DNA from: Dysidea avara
Lineage: Eukaryota > Porifera > Demospongiae > Dictyoceratida > Dysideidae
Assembly: GCF_963678975.1 (NCBI RefSeq)
Contig: NC_089272.1
Location: 18,489,399 to 18,553,398, forward strand
Direction: 5' to 3'
DNA length: 64,000 nt
Shown here piece by piece: positions 21,848 through 33,235 of this stretch (its first letter is position 1; each line of letters starts with the position of its first letter). The notes below the pieces were generated by a model. The model was given only the letters and a program-made list of their open reading frames with translations. It was not told the origin of the DNA and did not search any database. The position numbers and the translations under genes are program-made.

Positions 21848-22578
21848 CCTTAGAAAGCAAAGATTGTAATATCACACAGACCTGGGTAGTTTAAAATACG
21901 CCATACATTTTTTGTGCTAATAACTACTTCCTGTGGGCTGTAGACACGCGAAACAAGAAGAAAAAGAAGATGGAGATTTGGGGTGATTTTGGAAATTTTT
22001 TAAATCTCCCAAAACCACTTTCTTTGTATTTTATACTTCCATCTCGTTCTTTACAACACTAGAGGAAGGTCTGGAAGGTTTTTGAAATACATCCAAAGCC
22101 TGGAAGGCTGCTTTTGGCGTGTGTTATATTAGAGTGTATTGAAAATTTTAGCCCCGATCCCTGTTCATGGTAATATTTACACGAGTACTTAATTGTTTTC
22201 ACAGTAAATGAAACTAACATACTTTAGGAATAAAACACAAACCAATCAGTTTTGTGATTTATCATAGCACAATGAATTAAAGTCAACATGCTTGATATAG
22301 ATTTAAGTGTTGTTACGTACACTTTGGGGTGGTATGTAAAAATAACTACATGGTTAGAATTAAGGGAAAAGTAGGTAATAAAGCATGATGCAGTGAAAGG
22401 GTGGTATGTATAGCTACTGAAGAAAACTATATTAGTCATGTTGTGTTTTCATCATGGTAAGTGGTGGTCTTGTCCGTAGGCTATGCACTGCTTGAATATG
22501 CCAGTTGCATACAGCTCGGGGTGTTGCCACACTGATTAACATGTTAAAGCAGTTATAACTTTTAATCTTCTTTTGCAG

Positions 22579-22902
22579 TTCCCACCTTCGATGTATCAAT
22601 AGTCCCATTTGGTCCAATTGATGATGGTGTGGTAGGTAGTCCTAAGGAGATACATTGTACAGTGAGTACAGTTAGTGGAGTGGAGTTGAGTTCAGTAATG
22701 ATAAGTTGGATGGGACCTGGAGGAGACACTGTTAGAAATGATAGTAGGGTGACTATTAGCCCAACTGCTTCACTTATTAATGATTACATCAGCACTCTTG
22801 AGTTTGCCTACCTGATGGAGGGAGATGAGGGTATATATACTTGTGATGTGATGATACTGGAAACGCCAGGATCAGATTTTATAGAAATAAGTAATCTAAC
22901 AG
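22579..22902 (+). CDS. Ig-domain exon, B domain of pair beta-1
   Basis: A 324 bp phase 1-1 exon (108 codons): acceptor TTTTGCAG before 22579, donor GTGAAC at 22903. Cys27, Trp44 and Cys89 are in place with EGDEGIYTCD. It opens V-P-T-F-D-V-S-I-V-P-F, the beta signature shared with 50521 and 56771, and differs from alpha/gamma B domains by D-Y-I-S-T-L-E-F in strand E. Its natural A partner is 15 kb upstream at 7264. Confidence 0.9.
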
Positions 22903-22933
22903 GTGAACAAATGTAATTGTGAATGTAGAATAT

Positions 22934-24716
22934 ATCTAATTCAAAACAACCAAGCTGCAAAAAAAGAGTGCGGCCCTCAAAAAGGCTATGGTGAAAAAAA
23001 GATGTGAAATCCAAGGTAGCGGCCAAGAAATGGCTGTGATGGTAGGTTAATGGTAAAAATTTTAATAACAACAAATCAGGTGAATTTTGGTGCTGCTTGG
23101 TCTTGGCACAAATTCACCTGAATTGTTGTTATTAAAATTTTTACAATTAACTTACCTTCACAACCATTTCTTTGCCGCCACCTTGGATTTCACATCTTTT
23201 TTCATGGTAGCCTTGGGCTGCACTCTTTTAATACAGCTTGGATTAGATTTCACTTCTTTTTGTATTTGTATACCCCAAAGCTGGCCTATGGCTAGCATTG
23301 GGGCTTTTTTAACCTATATTGTTTTTCTTTCTTTACCACAGGAAGAAGAAATTATGAAGCAGATGTTAAATACTTTAAATATTTATAATTTTATCAGTAA
23401 ACATACAAATTATAATATATATATATATATAATACATATATTTATTACGGAACTCTCTACATGGTGGTTTCTTTGTAACTGAACACTCTACAAGGTAACT
23501 TCTTCTAGCTGATCTCTCTACAGGGTGAATTGTTTGTAGCTGAACTACCTACAAGGTAACTTCTTCTACAGTAGCTGATCTCTCTACAGCATGATTTGTT
23601 TATAGCTGAATTCTGTACAGGTGATTTGTTTGCAGCTGAACTCTCTACATGATGGTTTCTTTGTAGCTGAACACTCTACAAGGTAACTTCGTCTAGGTGA
23701 TCTCTCTACAGGGTGATTTGTTTGTAGCTGAATTCTTTACAGGGTGATTTGTTTGCAGCCGAACTCTCTACATGGTGGTTTCTTTGTAGCTGAACTCTCT
23801 ACAGGGTGACTTCTACTAGCTAAACTATCTACAGGATGATCTTTTCATAGATGAACTCTTTACAGGTGATTTGTTTGCAGCTGAACTCTCTACATGGTGG
23901 TTTCTTTGTAACTGAACTCTCTACAAGGTGACTTCTTCTTCTAGCTGTTGTCTCCACAAGGTGATTTGTTTTTAGCTGAACTCTCCACAAGGTAATTTCT
24001 TCTAGCTGATCTCTGTACAGGGCAAATTGTTTGCAGCTGAACTCTCTACAGGTGATTTGTTTGTAGCTGGTCTCTATACAGGTTATTTGTTTCTAGCTGA
24101 TCTCTTGAATTCCTTTCAGGGTGACTGCTCTATTAGGATGACTACTCTGTTAGAGTATCTCGATCTCACACTTGCTACACCAAGTTTGATTTCGTGATAA
24201 CTCAGTGGCTTTAAATCTGATTCTTCTACACCATTGAAGAGCCTTTCTAAGATGATTACTCCATCTGTACAGCGAATTTCAAAGCATTACCCCAAGCGGT
24301 TTTTTTGTTAGGCGTGGCAAGTATATAATCGTTTTTTATTAGCTAATCTCGATTGCATAATTGTTACTCAGTGTCGGTTTTTTCGTTGAATCTTCCTGGT
24401 TTTTAGCTCGATTTCTTTCAAACCACAACAGGTTGGAGGTTCAATAGTTAACCTATTCACCCACCGATTTTCAGTTTCTTCCCATAAGCAGTTTATCCTG
24501 TAGGCGTGACAAAATATTGGTGTTATTTTTCGTTAATAATCGCTAATAACTCTTTGCTTGTTCATTGTATCCCAGCCAAAGTTGGTACAGAGATGCGCCT
24601 TTATACCCACTTCTGTGTGCCAAATTTTGAGGCAATCAGATATGGCGTTCGTATTTTATAGCAGTTTTTGTAAGTATGTAAAAAGAAGAAAAATAAGAAG
24701 ATAAAAACAAAGAAAC
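22934..24716 (+). mobile_element. Composite foldback-minisatellite element, copy F1
   Basis: Head 22934-23250 is an inverted repeat (AAAACAACCAAGCTGC to ACAGCTTGGATTAGA, arms about 140 bp). A linker with TTTACCACAGGAAGAAGAAA and ATATATTTATTAC follows, then a minisatellite (23449-24105), the CTCTATTAGAG motif and a conserved body (CACCCACCGATTTTCAG, GTAGGCGTGACAAAATA, GCAATCAGATATGGCGTTCG). The distal tail seen in F2 and F3 is absent, and F2 begins 6 bp later. Confidence 0.78.
23449..24105. repeat. Minisatellite array 1 (~31 bp units)
   Basis: About 21 units of the type GTAGCTGAACTCTCTACA plus GGGTGATTTGTTT. Two subtypes alternate: CTGATCTCTCTACAGGGTG and CTGAACTATCTACAAGGTAAC. Spacing varies by deletions of a few bases. 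No spacers or leader, so it is not CRISPR-like. Confidence 0.9.
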
Positions 24717-24722
24717 TAAGCC

Positions 24723-26692
24723 AATCTAATCCAAAACAGCCAAGCTGTAAAAAAAGAGTGTGGCCCTAAAGAGGCTATGGTGAAAAAAGATGTGAAATTC
24801 AAGGTGGCGGCCAAGAAATGGCTGTGATGATAGGTTTATGGTAAAAAATTTAATAACGACAATTCAGGTGAATTTTGGTGCCGCTTGGTCTTGGCACAAA
24901 ATTCACCTGAATTGTCGTTATTAAAATTTTTACCATTAACCTACCATCACAGCCATTTCTTCGCCGCCACCTTGGATTTCACATCTTTTTTCACCATTAC
25001 CTTTTTGAGGGCTGCACTCTTTTTTTACAGTTTAGCTGTTTTGGATTAGATTTCACTTCTTTTTGTATTTGTATACCCCATATAGGCCGGCTTTGGGGCT
25101 TTTTCAACCTATCTTTTTTTACCACAGGAAGAAGAAAAGATGAAGCAGATGTTAAATACTTTAAATATTTCTAATTTTATCATTAAATGTACAAATTATA
25201 TATGTAATACATATATTTATCACAGAATTCTCTACAAGGTGCCTGAAGGTGGTTTTTTTTTGTAACTGAACACTCTACAAGGTGACTTCTTCTAGCTGAT
25301 CTCTCTACAGGGTGATTTGTTTGTAGCTGAACTATCTACAAGGCAACTTCTTCTAGCTGATCACTCTACAGGGTGATTTGTTTGTAGCGAAATTCTGTAC
25401 AGGTGATTTGTTTGCAGCTGAGCTCTTTATAGAATGGTTTCTTTGTAGCTGAACTCTCTACAAGGTAGCTGATCTTTCTACAGGGTGATGTGTTTGTATA
25501 GTTGAATTTTCTACAGGGTGCTTTGTTTGCAGCTGAACTATCTACATGGTGGTTTCTTTGTAGCTGAACTCACTACAAACTGATCTCTTGTAGCTGAAGT
25601 CACTACAGGATGATCCTTTCGTAGCTGAACTCTCTAGAGGCAATTTGTTTGCAGCTGAACTCTCTACATGATGGTCCCTTTGTAACTGAACTCTCTACGA
25701 GGTGACTTATTCCAGCTGAGATCTCTAAAGGATGATTTGTATGTAGCTGAACTCTCTACAGGATGATTTTTTTGCAGCTGATCTGTATATAGGTTACTTG
25801 TTTCTAGCTGATCTCTTGAATTCTTTTCAGGGTGTTTGCTCTATTAGGATGATTGCTCTATTAGAGTATCTCCATTTCACACTTGCTACATCAAATTGAT
25901 ATCATGTTATAACTCCGTGGCTTTAAGTCTGATTCTTTTACAACATTGAAGAGCCTTTCTAAGATGATTATTCCATCTGTACTTTTTAACTCAATTTCTT
26001 TCAAACCACAAAAGGTTTGAGGTTCAATAGTTAACCTATTCACCCACCGATTTTCAGCTTCTTCCCATAAGCGGTTTACCCTGTAGGGGTGACAACATAG
26101 TGGTGTTATTTTTCCTGCACAATCGCTGCCTGTTTATCGTATTCCAGCCAAAGTTGGTACCGAGATGTGCCTTTATACCCCCCCTTCTGTGTGCCAAATT
26201 TCAAGGCAATCGGATATGGCATTCACGTTTATAGCAGTTTTTGTAAGTGTGCGAAAAGAGGAAGAAAAATAAGAAAAAAACGAAGAAACGAAGCCAATTT
26301 TTGAAGTCACATATCTTGGGAACACTTGATGCAATTTTGCTCAAATTTGATATGTGGAGTACTAAAGTTGGTGGGCGTGTCCACAGCAAAAAATCGTCTT
26401 GTTTCATCAAGGTAGCACAGAGCTACGGAGGTGCGAAAATTGCGTTTTCGTTCTACCTATCAACGTACTCACAGGTGTTGCATGCTGGCTTCTTGGGCTG
26501 CATGACACACTACTGTGTCTTGATATTTGAAGTCACATATATCAGGAACTCTTGAAGTGATTTCCATCAAATTTGGAATGTAGAGTACTGAAGTTTTAGA
26601 TTGTGTCCACAGCAAGAATCATCTTGTTTCATCAAGGCAGCACAGAGCTACAGAGGTGAGAAAATTGCATTTTCGTTCTTCCTGTCAATATA
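24723..26692 (+). mobile_element. Composite foldback-minisatellite element, copy F2
   Basis: Head 24723-25050, array 25221-25818, motif CTCTATTAGAG near 25858, body to about 26280, then a tail containing GAAGTCACATATCTTGGGAA, CAGCACAGAGCTACGGAGGT and ACACACTACTGTGTCTTGAT. Part of the tail (from GAAGTCACATAT) is repeated at about 26527-26690, so the tail itself is duplicated in tandem. Confidence 0.78.
25221..25818. repeat. Minisatellite array 2 (~31 bp units)
   Basis: Same unit family as 23449-24105, about 19 units, with more point changes and several units shortened. Confidence 0.88.
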
Positions 26693-27171
26693 ATCTAATC
26701 CAAAACAGCCAAGCTGTAAAAAAAGAGTGCAGCCCCCAAAAAGGTTATGGTGAAAAAAGATGCGAAATCCAAGGTGGCAGCCAAGAAATGGCTGTGATGG
26801 TAGGTTAATGGTAAAAATTTTAATAACAACAATTCAGGTGAGTTTTGGTGCCGCTTGGACCAAAACTCACCTGAATTGTTGTTATTAAAATTTTTACCAT
26901 TAACCTACCATCACAGCCATTTCTTGGCCGCCACCTTGGATTTCACATCTTTTTTCAGCATAGCCTTTTTGGGGGCTGCACTCTTTTATTACAGGTTGGC
27001 TGTTTTGGATTAGATTTCACTTCTTTTTGTATTTGTATACAAGGTTTTTTAAACCTATCTTTTTTTCTTTACCACAGGAAGAAGAAAAAGATGAAATAAA
27101 TGTTGAATACTTTAAATATTTCTGATTTTATCAGTGAATGTACATTTTATATATGTAATACATATATTTAT

Positions 27172-28143
27172 TACAGAACTCTCCATGGTGATTTCTTTGT
27201 AACTGAACACTCTACAAGGTAACTTCTTCTAGCTGATCTCTCTACAGGGTGAATTGTTTGTAGCTGAACGATCTACAGGTAACTTCTTCTACCTGATCTC
27301 TCTAAGGGTGATTTGTTTGTAGCTGAACTCTCTACAAGGAAACCTCTTCTAACTGAGCTCTGTACAGGGTGAATTGTTTGTAGCTGAACTATCTACAAGG
27401 TAACTTCTTCTAGCTGATCTCTCTACAGGGTGATTTGTTTGTAGATGAATTCTGTATAGGTGATTTGTTTGCAGCTGAGCTCTTTACAGAATGGTTTCTT
27501 TGTAGCTACAAGGTAACTTCTTCTAGCTGATGTATCTACAGGGTCACTAGTTTGTAGCTGAATTCTCTACATGGTAGTTTCTTTGTAACTGAATTATCTA
27601 CAAGGTGACTTCTTCTAGCTGATCTTTCTACAGGGTTATTTGTTTGTAACTGAACTCTGTACAAGAAAACTTCTTCTAACTGATCTCTGAACAGGGTGAA
27701 TTGTTTGTAGCTGAACACTCTACAAGGTAACTTCTTCCAGCTGATGTCTCTACAAGGTCACCAGTTTGTAGCTGAACTCTCTACATGGTGGTTTCTTTGT
27801 AACTGAACTCCCTACAAGGTGACTTCTTCTAGCTGATCTCTCTACAGTGAGATTTGTTTGTAGCTGAACTCTCTACAGGTGATTTGTTTGCAGCTGAACT
27901 TTCTACATGATGGTTTCTTTGTAGCTGAACTCTCTACAAGTTAACTTCTTCTAGCTGATCTCTCTACAGGACGATTTGTTTGTAGCTGAACTCTCTACAT
28001 GATGGTTTCTTTGTAGCTGAACTCTCTACAAGGTGATTTCTTCTATAGCTGATCTTTCTACAGGGTGAATTGTTTGTAGCTGAACTCTCTACAGGGTGAT
28101 TTTTTTGTAGCTGATCTCTATACAGGTTACTTGTTTCTAACTG
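27172..28143. repeat. Minisatellite array 3 (~31 bp units)
   Basis: The longest of the three arrays, about 970 bp or 31 units. Repeated blocks of several units (for example CTTCTTCTAACTGA-containing blocks at about 27350 and 27675) show internal higher-order duplication. Confidence 0.88.
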
Positions 28144-28339
28144 ATCTATTGAATTCTGTTCAGGGTGACTGCTCTATTAGGATGACTGCTCTATTAGAGT
28201 ATCTCGATCTCGCACTTGCTACACCAAGTTGGATTCCGTGTTATAATTCCGTGGCTTTAAGTCTGATTCTTCTACACCATTAATTGAAGAGCCTTTCTAA
28301 GATGATTACTCCATATGTACAGCGAATTTCAAAGCATTA

Positions 28340-28723
28340 GGCCACTCCAAATAAATTCTCTGTTTCCCGTCCTGGATTCAAGCATATTTGCATGCGGGCG
28401 GGCGGTACATTTCCATTATTTCATTACAAGATTGGCAGCTTTTCAAACCATTATTTTCCTGGCACAACCATAAAAAGCTGCATAAAGGCATGCTTAAGCT
28501 TGTTCCTTCCCTTTTAAGCTGCAAAAATAACACAAACGTGAAGTTTGTGCCGACTTGATAGCACTGCTGACACATGAGCTGACCCTGTTTCGAGATGGCT
28601 TTTACTGAGCCGGTCAGTATGCAAGAATAACCGGAAAATAATGGAATAATACGGAATATTTATGGCTGACAGTAACTAGATGCGGGCGGTGGACGGGAAA
28701 CAGAGAATTTATTTGGAGTGGCC
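28340..28723. mobile_element. PIF/Harbinger-type MITE, copy 2 (inverted)
   Basis: The ends GGCCACTCCAAATAAATTC and the inverse match copy 1 at 9361. It is inserted in F3 between GCATTA and TTACCCC; F1 at about 24285 reads GCATTACCCC. The 3 bp TTA duplication is therefore seen directly against an empty site. Confidence 0.9.
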
Positions 28724-29109
28724 TTACCCCAAACGGTTTATCTGGTAGGCGTGGCAAGTAGTCGTTTTTTATTAGCTAATCTCAATTGCGTAATTGTTAC
28801 ACACTGTTGGTTTTTTCGTTGTATCTTCCTGGTTTTTAACTCGATTTCTTTATTAGTTAACCTATTCACCCACCGATTTTAAGCTTCTTCCCATATGCGG
28901 TTTACCCTGTAGGCGTGACAACATATTGGTGTTATTTTTCGTGAATAATCGCTCATAACTCTTTGCCTGTTTATGGTATTCCAGCCACAGTTGGTACCGA
29001 AATGCGTCTTTATACCCCCCTTCTGTGTGCCAAATTTCAAGGCAATCGGATAAGGCGTTCGCGTTTTATAGCAGTTTTTGTAAGTGTGCAAAAAGAGGAA
29101 GAAAAGTAA

Positions 29110-29565
29110 GGCCCCTATTCGGTGATTATTAATTTCTCATCCAGCCTTTCTAATTATTATGATGCAGGCGGGAGGGTATTACCATTATGCCATTATTTTA
29201 TAATTTTAACACACTGATGTACAGACCTTGTCCAAATTGTCTTTCTTTCTTACTACAAACATTTCCTTCACCAGCTGATTCTACTTTCGTGATCGCCAAC
29301 TGTTTTTCGACAGTGAACTGAAAGCCTGCTTTGATGAAGTCGATAGAGCACGATTGCAACTGGCACTGCAGCAATTTGCTAAAGAAAACAACAGTTCTCC
29401 TGGCGATATAGCGCATTGTAGCGTTCATCAACAAAAAATTATAACAGTTTGGTATCACGAGTTCTTCTGAGCATGCACATGCAGAGTAAATAATGGCTTA
29501 CCATGCGGTAGCTTAAGAAGGATGCGGGCGGTGGATGAGAAACTAATAATCACCAAATAGGGGCC
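29110..29565. mobile_element. Second PIF/Harbinger-type MITE family
   Basis: The ends GGCCCCTATTCGGTGATTAT and, inverted, GGCCCCTATTTGGTGATTAT are flanked by TAA on each side. The sister sequence at about 26260 (GAAGAAAAATAAGAAAAAAA) approximates the empty site. It shares subterminal GCGGGCGGTGGA with the 9361/28340 family, so the two are probably related. An 86-codon minus-strand frame lies inside; unrecognised. Confidence 0.85.
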
Positions 29566-29937
29566 TAAGAAGAAGAAAAAAAACGAAGAAACTAAGCCAA
29601 TTTTTGAAGTTGCTTATCTCGGGAACGCCTGAAGCGATTTCGCTCAAATTTGGAATATGGAGTACTGAAGTTAGAGGGAGTGTCCACAGCAAAAATCGTC
29701 TTGTTTCATCAAGGCAGCACAGAGCTACGGAGGTGCGAAAATTGCATTTTCTTTCTTCCTGTCAATATACTCACGGGTGTTGCGCGCCGACTTCTTGGGC
29801 CGCACGACACACTTGATCACGGGTGTTGCACGCCCGATTCTTGGGCCGCACGACACACTACCGTGTGTCTCGATTTTCTACTAAAGGTAAATGAATACTT
29901 TCATTTGTTAACTTGTTTTTATTGTTTGTAACTTTAG

Positions 29938-30258
29938 TGCCTACAACATATAATTTAAGCCTCATTGCACATCATATTCAGAAAGTTGGTCAACCTTTAA
30001 CACTGGAATGTAGATTGATGGCAGTGAGAGGCATCACTAGTAGAGTTGATTTTGTTTGGAGTAGAGATGGTGCTAAGCTCCAGAAAAGCAAAAAGTTTGG
30101 CAGAGACTTTACAATATTAAACTTAGATATCTACACTGACACTTATACCATTTCTCCACTGAGTGTATCTGATGATGGTAACACGTATCAGTGTGAGGTG
30201 GTAATTAGCATCTATCCACCTCTAAAAGAATTTGTTAATGTCACATTGGATGTCACTG
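29938..30258 (+). CDS. Ig-domain exon, A domain of pair gamma-1
   Basis: A 321 bp phase 1-1 exon: acceptor TTTAG before 29938, donor GTATAG at 30259. It opens V-P-T-T-Y-N-L-S-L-I-A-H-H, the gamma signature also found at 50938 and 58931. The F strand reads S-V-S-D-D-G-N-T-Y-Q-C. It is the most diverged gamma A domain (L-M-A-V-R-G instead of V-T-T-V-R-G). Variable block: S-R-D-G-A-K-L-Q-K-S-K-K. The ATG at 29913 is in the intron. Confidence 0.9.
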
Positions 30259-30313
30259 GTATAGAATGAACTATTTTCATGTATTGCTGTTATGTATGTA
30301 AACATTTCTGCAG

Positions 30314-30637
30314 TTCCTACTCCTACAGTCAGTATAACACCATATAGTCCTATACAAGGAGCTATGGTAGGTAGTCCTCAAGATATCCAGTGCACAGTGA
30401 GTACAGTTAGTGGAGTGGAGTTGAGTTCAGTAATGATAAGTTGGATGGGACCTGGAGGAGACACTATCACAAATGATAGTAGAGTGACCATCAGTCCAAC
30501 CAGTGGTAGTGGTAACAATTACACGAGTAGTCTCCAGTTTATGTACCTGATGGAGGGAGATGAGGGTACATATGAGTGTAATGTGATTATACTGGAAACA
30601 ACAGCATCTGATTTTGTAGAAATGGATGTCATTAGTG
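30314..30637 (+). CDS. Ig-domain exon, B domain of pair gamma-1
   Basis: A 324 bp phase 1-1 exon after a 55 bp intron: acceptor TTTCTGCAG, donor GTGAGC at 30638. From P-T-P-T-V-S-I-T-P to C-N-V-I-I-L-E it is nearly identical in DNA to alpha B domains and to 59307, although its A partner belongs to a different subtype. The tail (T-T-A-S-D-F-V-E-M-D-V-I-S-G) is its own. N-glycosylation sequons N-D-S and N-Y-T are present. It closes the first cassette. Confidence 0.92.
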
Positions 30638-31575
30638 GTGAGCATATGTGTCTGAATTTTTGAAAAAGAAAATTGACACTTTAAATATTAAGTTCTTAAA
30701 TAGAGCATTTATTGTTGACTTTCTACTCATTTATGGGTAGAATAAACCATATCAATACCTTGAAATACAAAAAATAGTTTGAGCAGTATTTTCTGCTGTT
30801 GATAGCATTAATATGAAAATTGTTTGTGCATGGCTATATTAGTCTCATGCTCAGACCCCATCAACTGCATTAGACAGGGCCTGGTGACTTTTGGACACTC
30901 CACCATATTGATGAGCCATGTTTTCAGTTGGCCATCTTTGTCACTCTAGCCTATTAAATCATGTTGTAGCTGAATTGGAGCATCACATTAGTCAGAAAAT
31001 AAAAATGGCATAGGGCCCAAAACTTCAACATTGTCATCAGACCTTACCTAATGGTCTGGGCATGAAACTGTAGACCACATGGGTAATTTTCCAAAATTTG
31101 AGCACATATAGCTACCTTTCACAAATTGCACAGATATACTGTAATTATATGGAGCATACATACAGTACCTGGGTTGAAGGTACTGTACATACACTATTTT
31201 TGCTAGTGTTATATACAACTAAAGTGTAATTAATGCTGGTATCAGTAAGTAGGGATGTGGGGTAGGTGCCCAAAGAGTTTTGGGAATAGTGAAATGGATC
31301 CAGGTGTTTTGAAGCATTTAAGAGCATAAAATAATGGCATAATATACAACTTTCATAGTTGAGATCTAGATACTCTAGTAGAACAATCACTATCTCTAAT
31401 ACAGCAACAGATTATAAATATTGCAAAAGCCGTTAAAGTCGACTTAAATATGGGATAGAGAAATCATGAACATTGTGAGCATAATTCCAGAGGACTTATA
31501 AATAAGTATGCAAGTAAATTCCTTACTGATTCAGTAGTTTTAATGGGAACTTTGCTACAGTAAGTAAGTATCCAC

Positions 31576-32803
31576 ACAAAAACAGCCAGTAAGTAAGTAG
31601 CCATTATTAAATTTTTTAGCATTAACATCATTGCAGCCATTTCTTGGCTGCCACTTTTGATTTCACAACTTTTTTCACCCAGGCTTTTTAAGGCTGCACC
31701 ATTTTTTCACAGCTTGGCTATTTTTGTGTGGATTTTACACCTTTTCATACTTTATAAAGCCCCAAAACCAGCCTTTGAGGTTTGTTTTTACTCACATTTC
31801 TTCTTTTCTATGTAGATACAATGATGATTATTGAAGACAGACTTATAAATGTATTTCATTGCATGATTTAATTCAATATTATTATAATACTCTAATAAAG
31901 TGCACATTTTTGAGAACTTCTAATAGAACATACACAGAATGTTCTAGAACAATCTAGCACTTCTATTGGTAGATCTATGAAATTACAAAGGTTTGATTAT
32001 AAGCAGATTTCAACTAGAAATTTCATTTATAAAGCAGAATTAAGTGAGGTGATCAGCCAAGGTAGCAGTGGTTCAGTGGTTAAGGATGCAAGTGTTAGGT
32101 ATGGAGGTCCCTGGTTTGAACTCCGGTAAATTTTTTTGACAGTTTTGCACACCTTTTTACCGCACGGTGACTGCTCTATTAGAGTATCTCAATCCCACAA
32201 TTTTACTCTTGCTTGATTTTTTGCTTTATAACTTTGTTACTGTAACTCTATTGCTATTCAAACTATAGAAAGACACTGCTACGATGATCAGCCCATCTAC
32301 ACACCAATTTTCAAGTTATTTCTATACTCGGTTTACCCTGTAGCCATGACAGAAGTTTGATCTTTTTTACATGAATAAATGCTCGTAACTCTTTGAATAT
32401 CCCTCAGATTCACAACAAACTTGGTACATGAATCCACCATTATACGCTCTTCATTTGTGCCAAAGATTAAGGCAATCGAGTTACATATTTGCAATATTTG
32501 CAAAGTGTGCGTAAAGAAATCGAAGCCCCCATAGCCCCCATACAGCATAAGAAGAAAAAACAAAGAAATTAAAACGAAACTCTGAATGCTCATATCTCAC
32601 AAATGGCTGTTGCGAATTTAATCAAATTTGCTGTGTGGTATGCCCTACTTGGGTGATAGCTATAATGCAAAAATGGTGTACTTTGAAGAAGGGGTCATGG
32701 AGCTATGCACAAATGAAAAAGTTGTTTTCTTTCTTCCTGTCAATATACTTACGGTGTGGTTGCCAGCTTTCTTGGTCGCACGACACACTACCATGTGTCT
32801 TGA
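31576..32803 (+). mobile_element. Composite element with tRNA-like module, copy F4
   Basis: Only the right arm of the foldback head is recognisable (ATTTCTTGGCTGCCAC, TTCACAGCTTGGCT; 31620-31735). Then come TCTAGAACAATCTAGCACTT, a tRNA-like block (32061-32127), CTCTATTAGAG and a body and tail homologous to F1-F3 (GGTTTACCCTGTAG, GGCAATCGAG, CTTCCTGTCAATATACTTACG, ACACACTACCATGTGTCTTGA). It uses a tRNA-like block where F1-F3 have minisatellites. Confidence 0.72.
32061..32127 (+). repeat. tRNA-like module in F4
   Basis: GTTCAGTGGTTAAGGATGC fits an A box and CTGGTTTGAACTCC a B box at normal tRNA spacing. The acceptor stem does not close. Relatives are at 32930-32997 and, inverted, at about 54190, 55790 and 60503. 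Confidence 0.65.
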
Positions 32804-32929
32804 TGTTCTAGAACAATCTAGTACTTCTATTGGTAGATATATGAAATTAATTTAAAACGTTTGATTATAAGCAGATTTCAACCAGAAATTTCATTTATAA
32901 AGCAGAAATTAAGTGAGGTGATCAGCCAA

Positions 32930-32997
32930 GTTAGTAGTGGTTCAGTGGTTAAGGATGCAGATGTTAGGTATGGAGGTCCCTGGTTTGAATTCTGGTA
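32930..32997 (+). repeat. tRNA-like module in F5
   Basis: Same block as 32061-32127 with A box GTTCAGTGGTTAAGGATGC and a slightly worn B box CTGGTTTGAATTCTGG. Confidence 0.6.
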
Positions 32998-33235
32998 AGG
33001 TTTTTTTGGACATTTTTTGCACATCTTTTTTACCTCACGGTGACTGCTCTATTATAGTATCTCAATCCCACGATTTTACACTTACTTGGTTTTTGCTTTA
33101 TAACTTTGTATAACTAACTCTATTGCTATTGAGGCAGTATAAAAAAAACAACACACTGTAAATGGCTCAGCAAGGAATAAAGAAAATTATAACATACACA
33201 TGTGAGCTAAAACAATAATTATACTAATTATACAG

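Larger units (their letters stand above)
7585..22578 (+). other. Expanded 15 kb intron splitting pair beta-1
   Basis: The A-B intron of this pair is about 250 times longer than in its paralogs. It holds a foldback (7843-8139), a hAT (8395-9052), a Harbinger-type MITE (9361-9745), three retrotransposon tails, two related hAT MITEs, a SINE-like module, a nested stack at 13145-19645, a second SINE-like module and a long-TIR element at 20361-21847. 21870-22578 shows no feature I recognise up to the pyrimidine tract and AG at 22577-22578. Confidence 0.75.
26693..29874 (+). mobile_element. Composite foldback-minisatellite element, copy F3
   Basis: Head 26693-27014, array 27172-28143, body, and the most complete tail, ending in GACACACTACCGTGTGTC, a 7 bp stem with a 4 bp loop. 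Two PIF/Harbinger-type MITEs (28340-28723 and 29110-29565) interrupt the body; F1 and F2 supply the uninterrupted sequence. The tail ends 63 bp before an Ig exon. Confidence 0.8.
22903..29937 (+). other. Intron between beta-1 and gamma-1
   Basis: A 7 kb intron almost entirely filled by three head-to-tail copies of a composite element (22934-24716, 24723-26692, 26693-29874). Only 63 bp remain between the end of the third copy and the next acceptor at 29936-29937. The equivalent intron in the second cassette is 93 bp (50845-50937). Confidence 0.8.

Noticed and set aside
23449..28143. Minisatellite arrays as CRISPR
   Set aside because: Units are contiguous with no unique spacers, and unit length drifts. 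The surroundings are eukaryotic transposons.
32061..32127. tRNA gene
   Set aside because: A and B boxes are present but the acceptor stem does not pair, and copies travel with a larger repeat. SINE-type module is the better reading.
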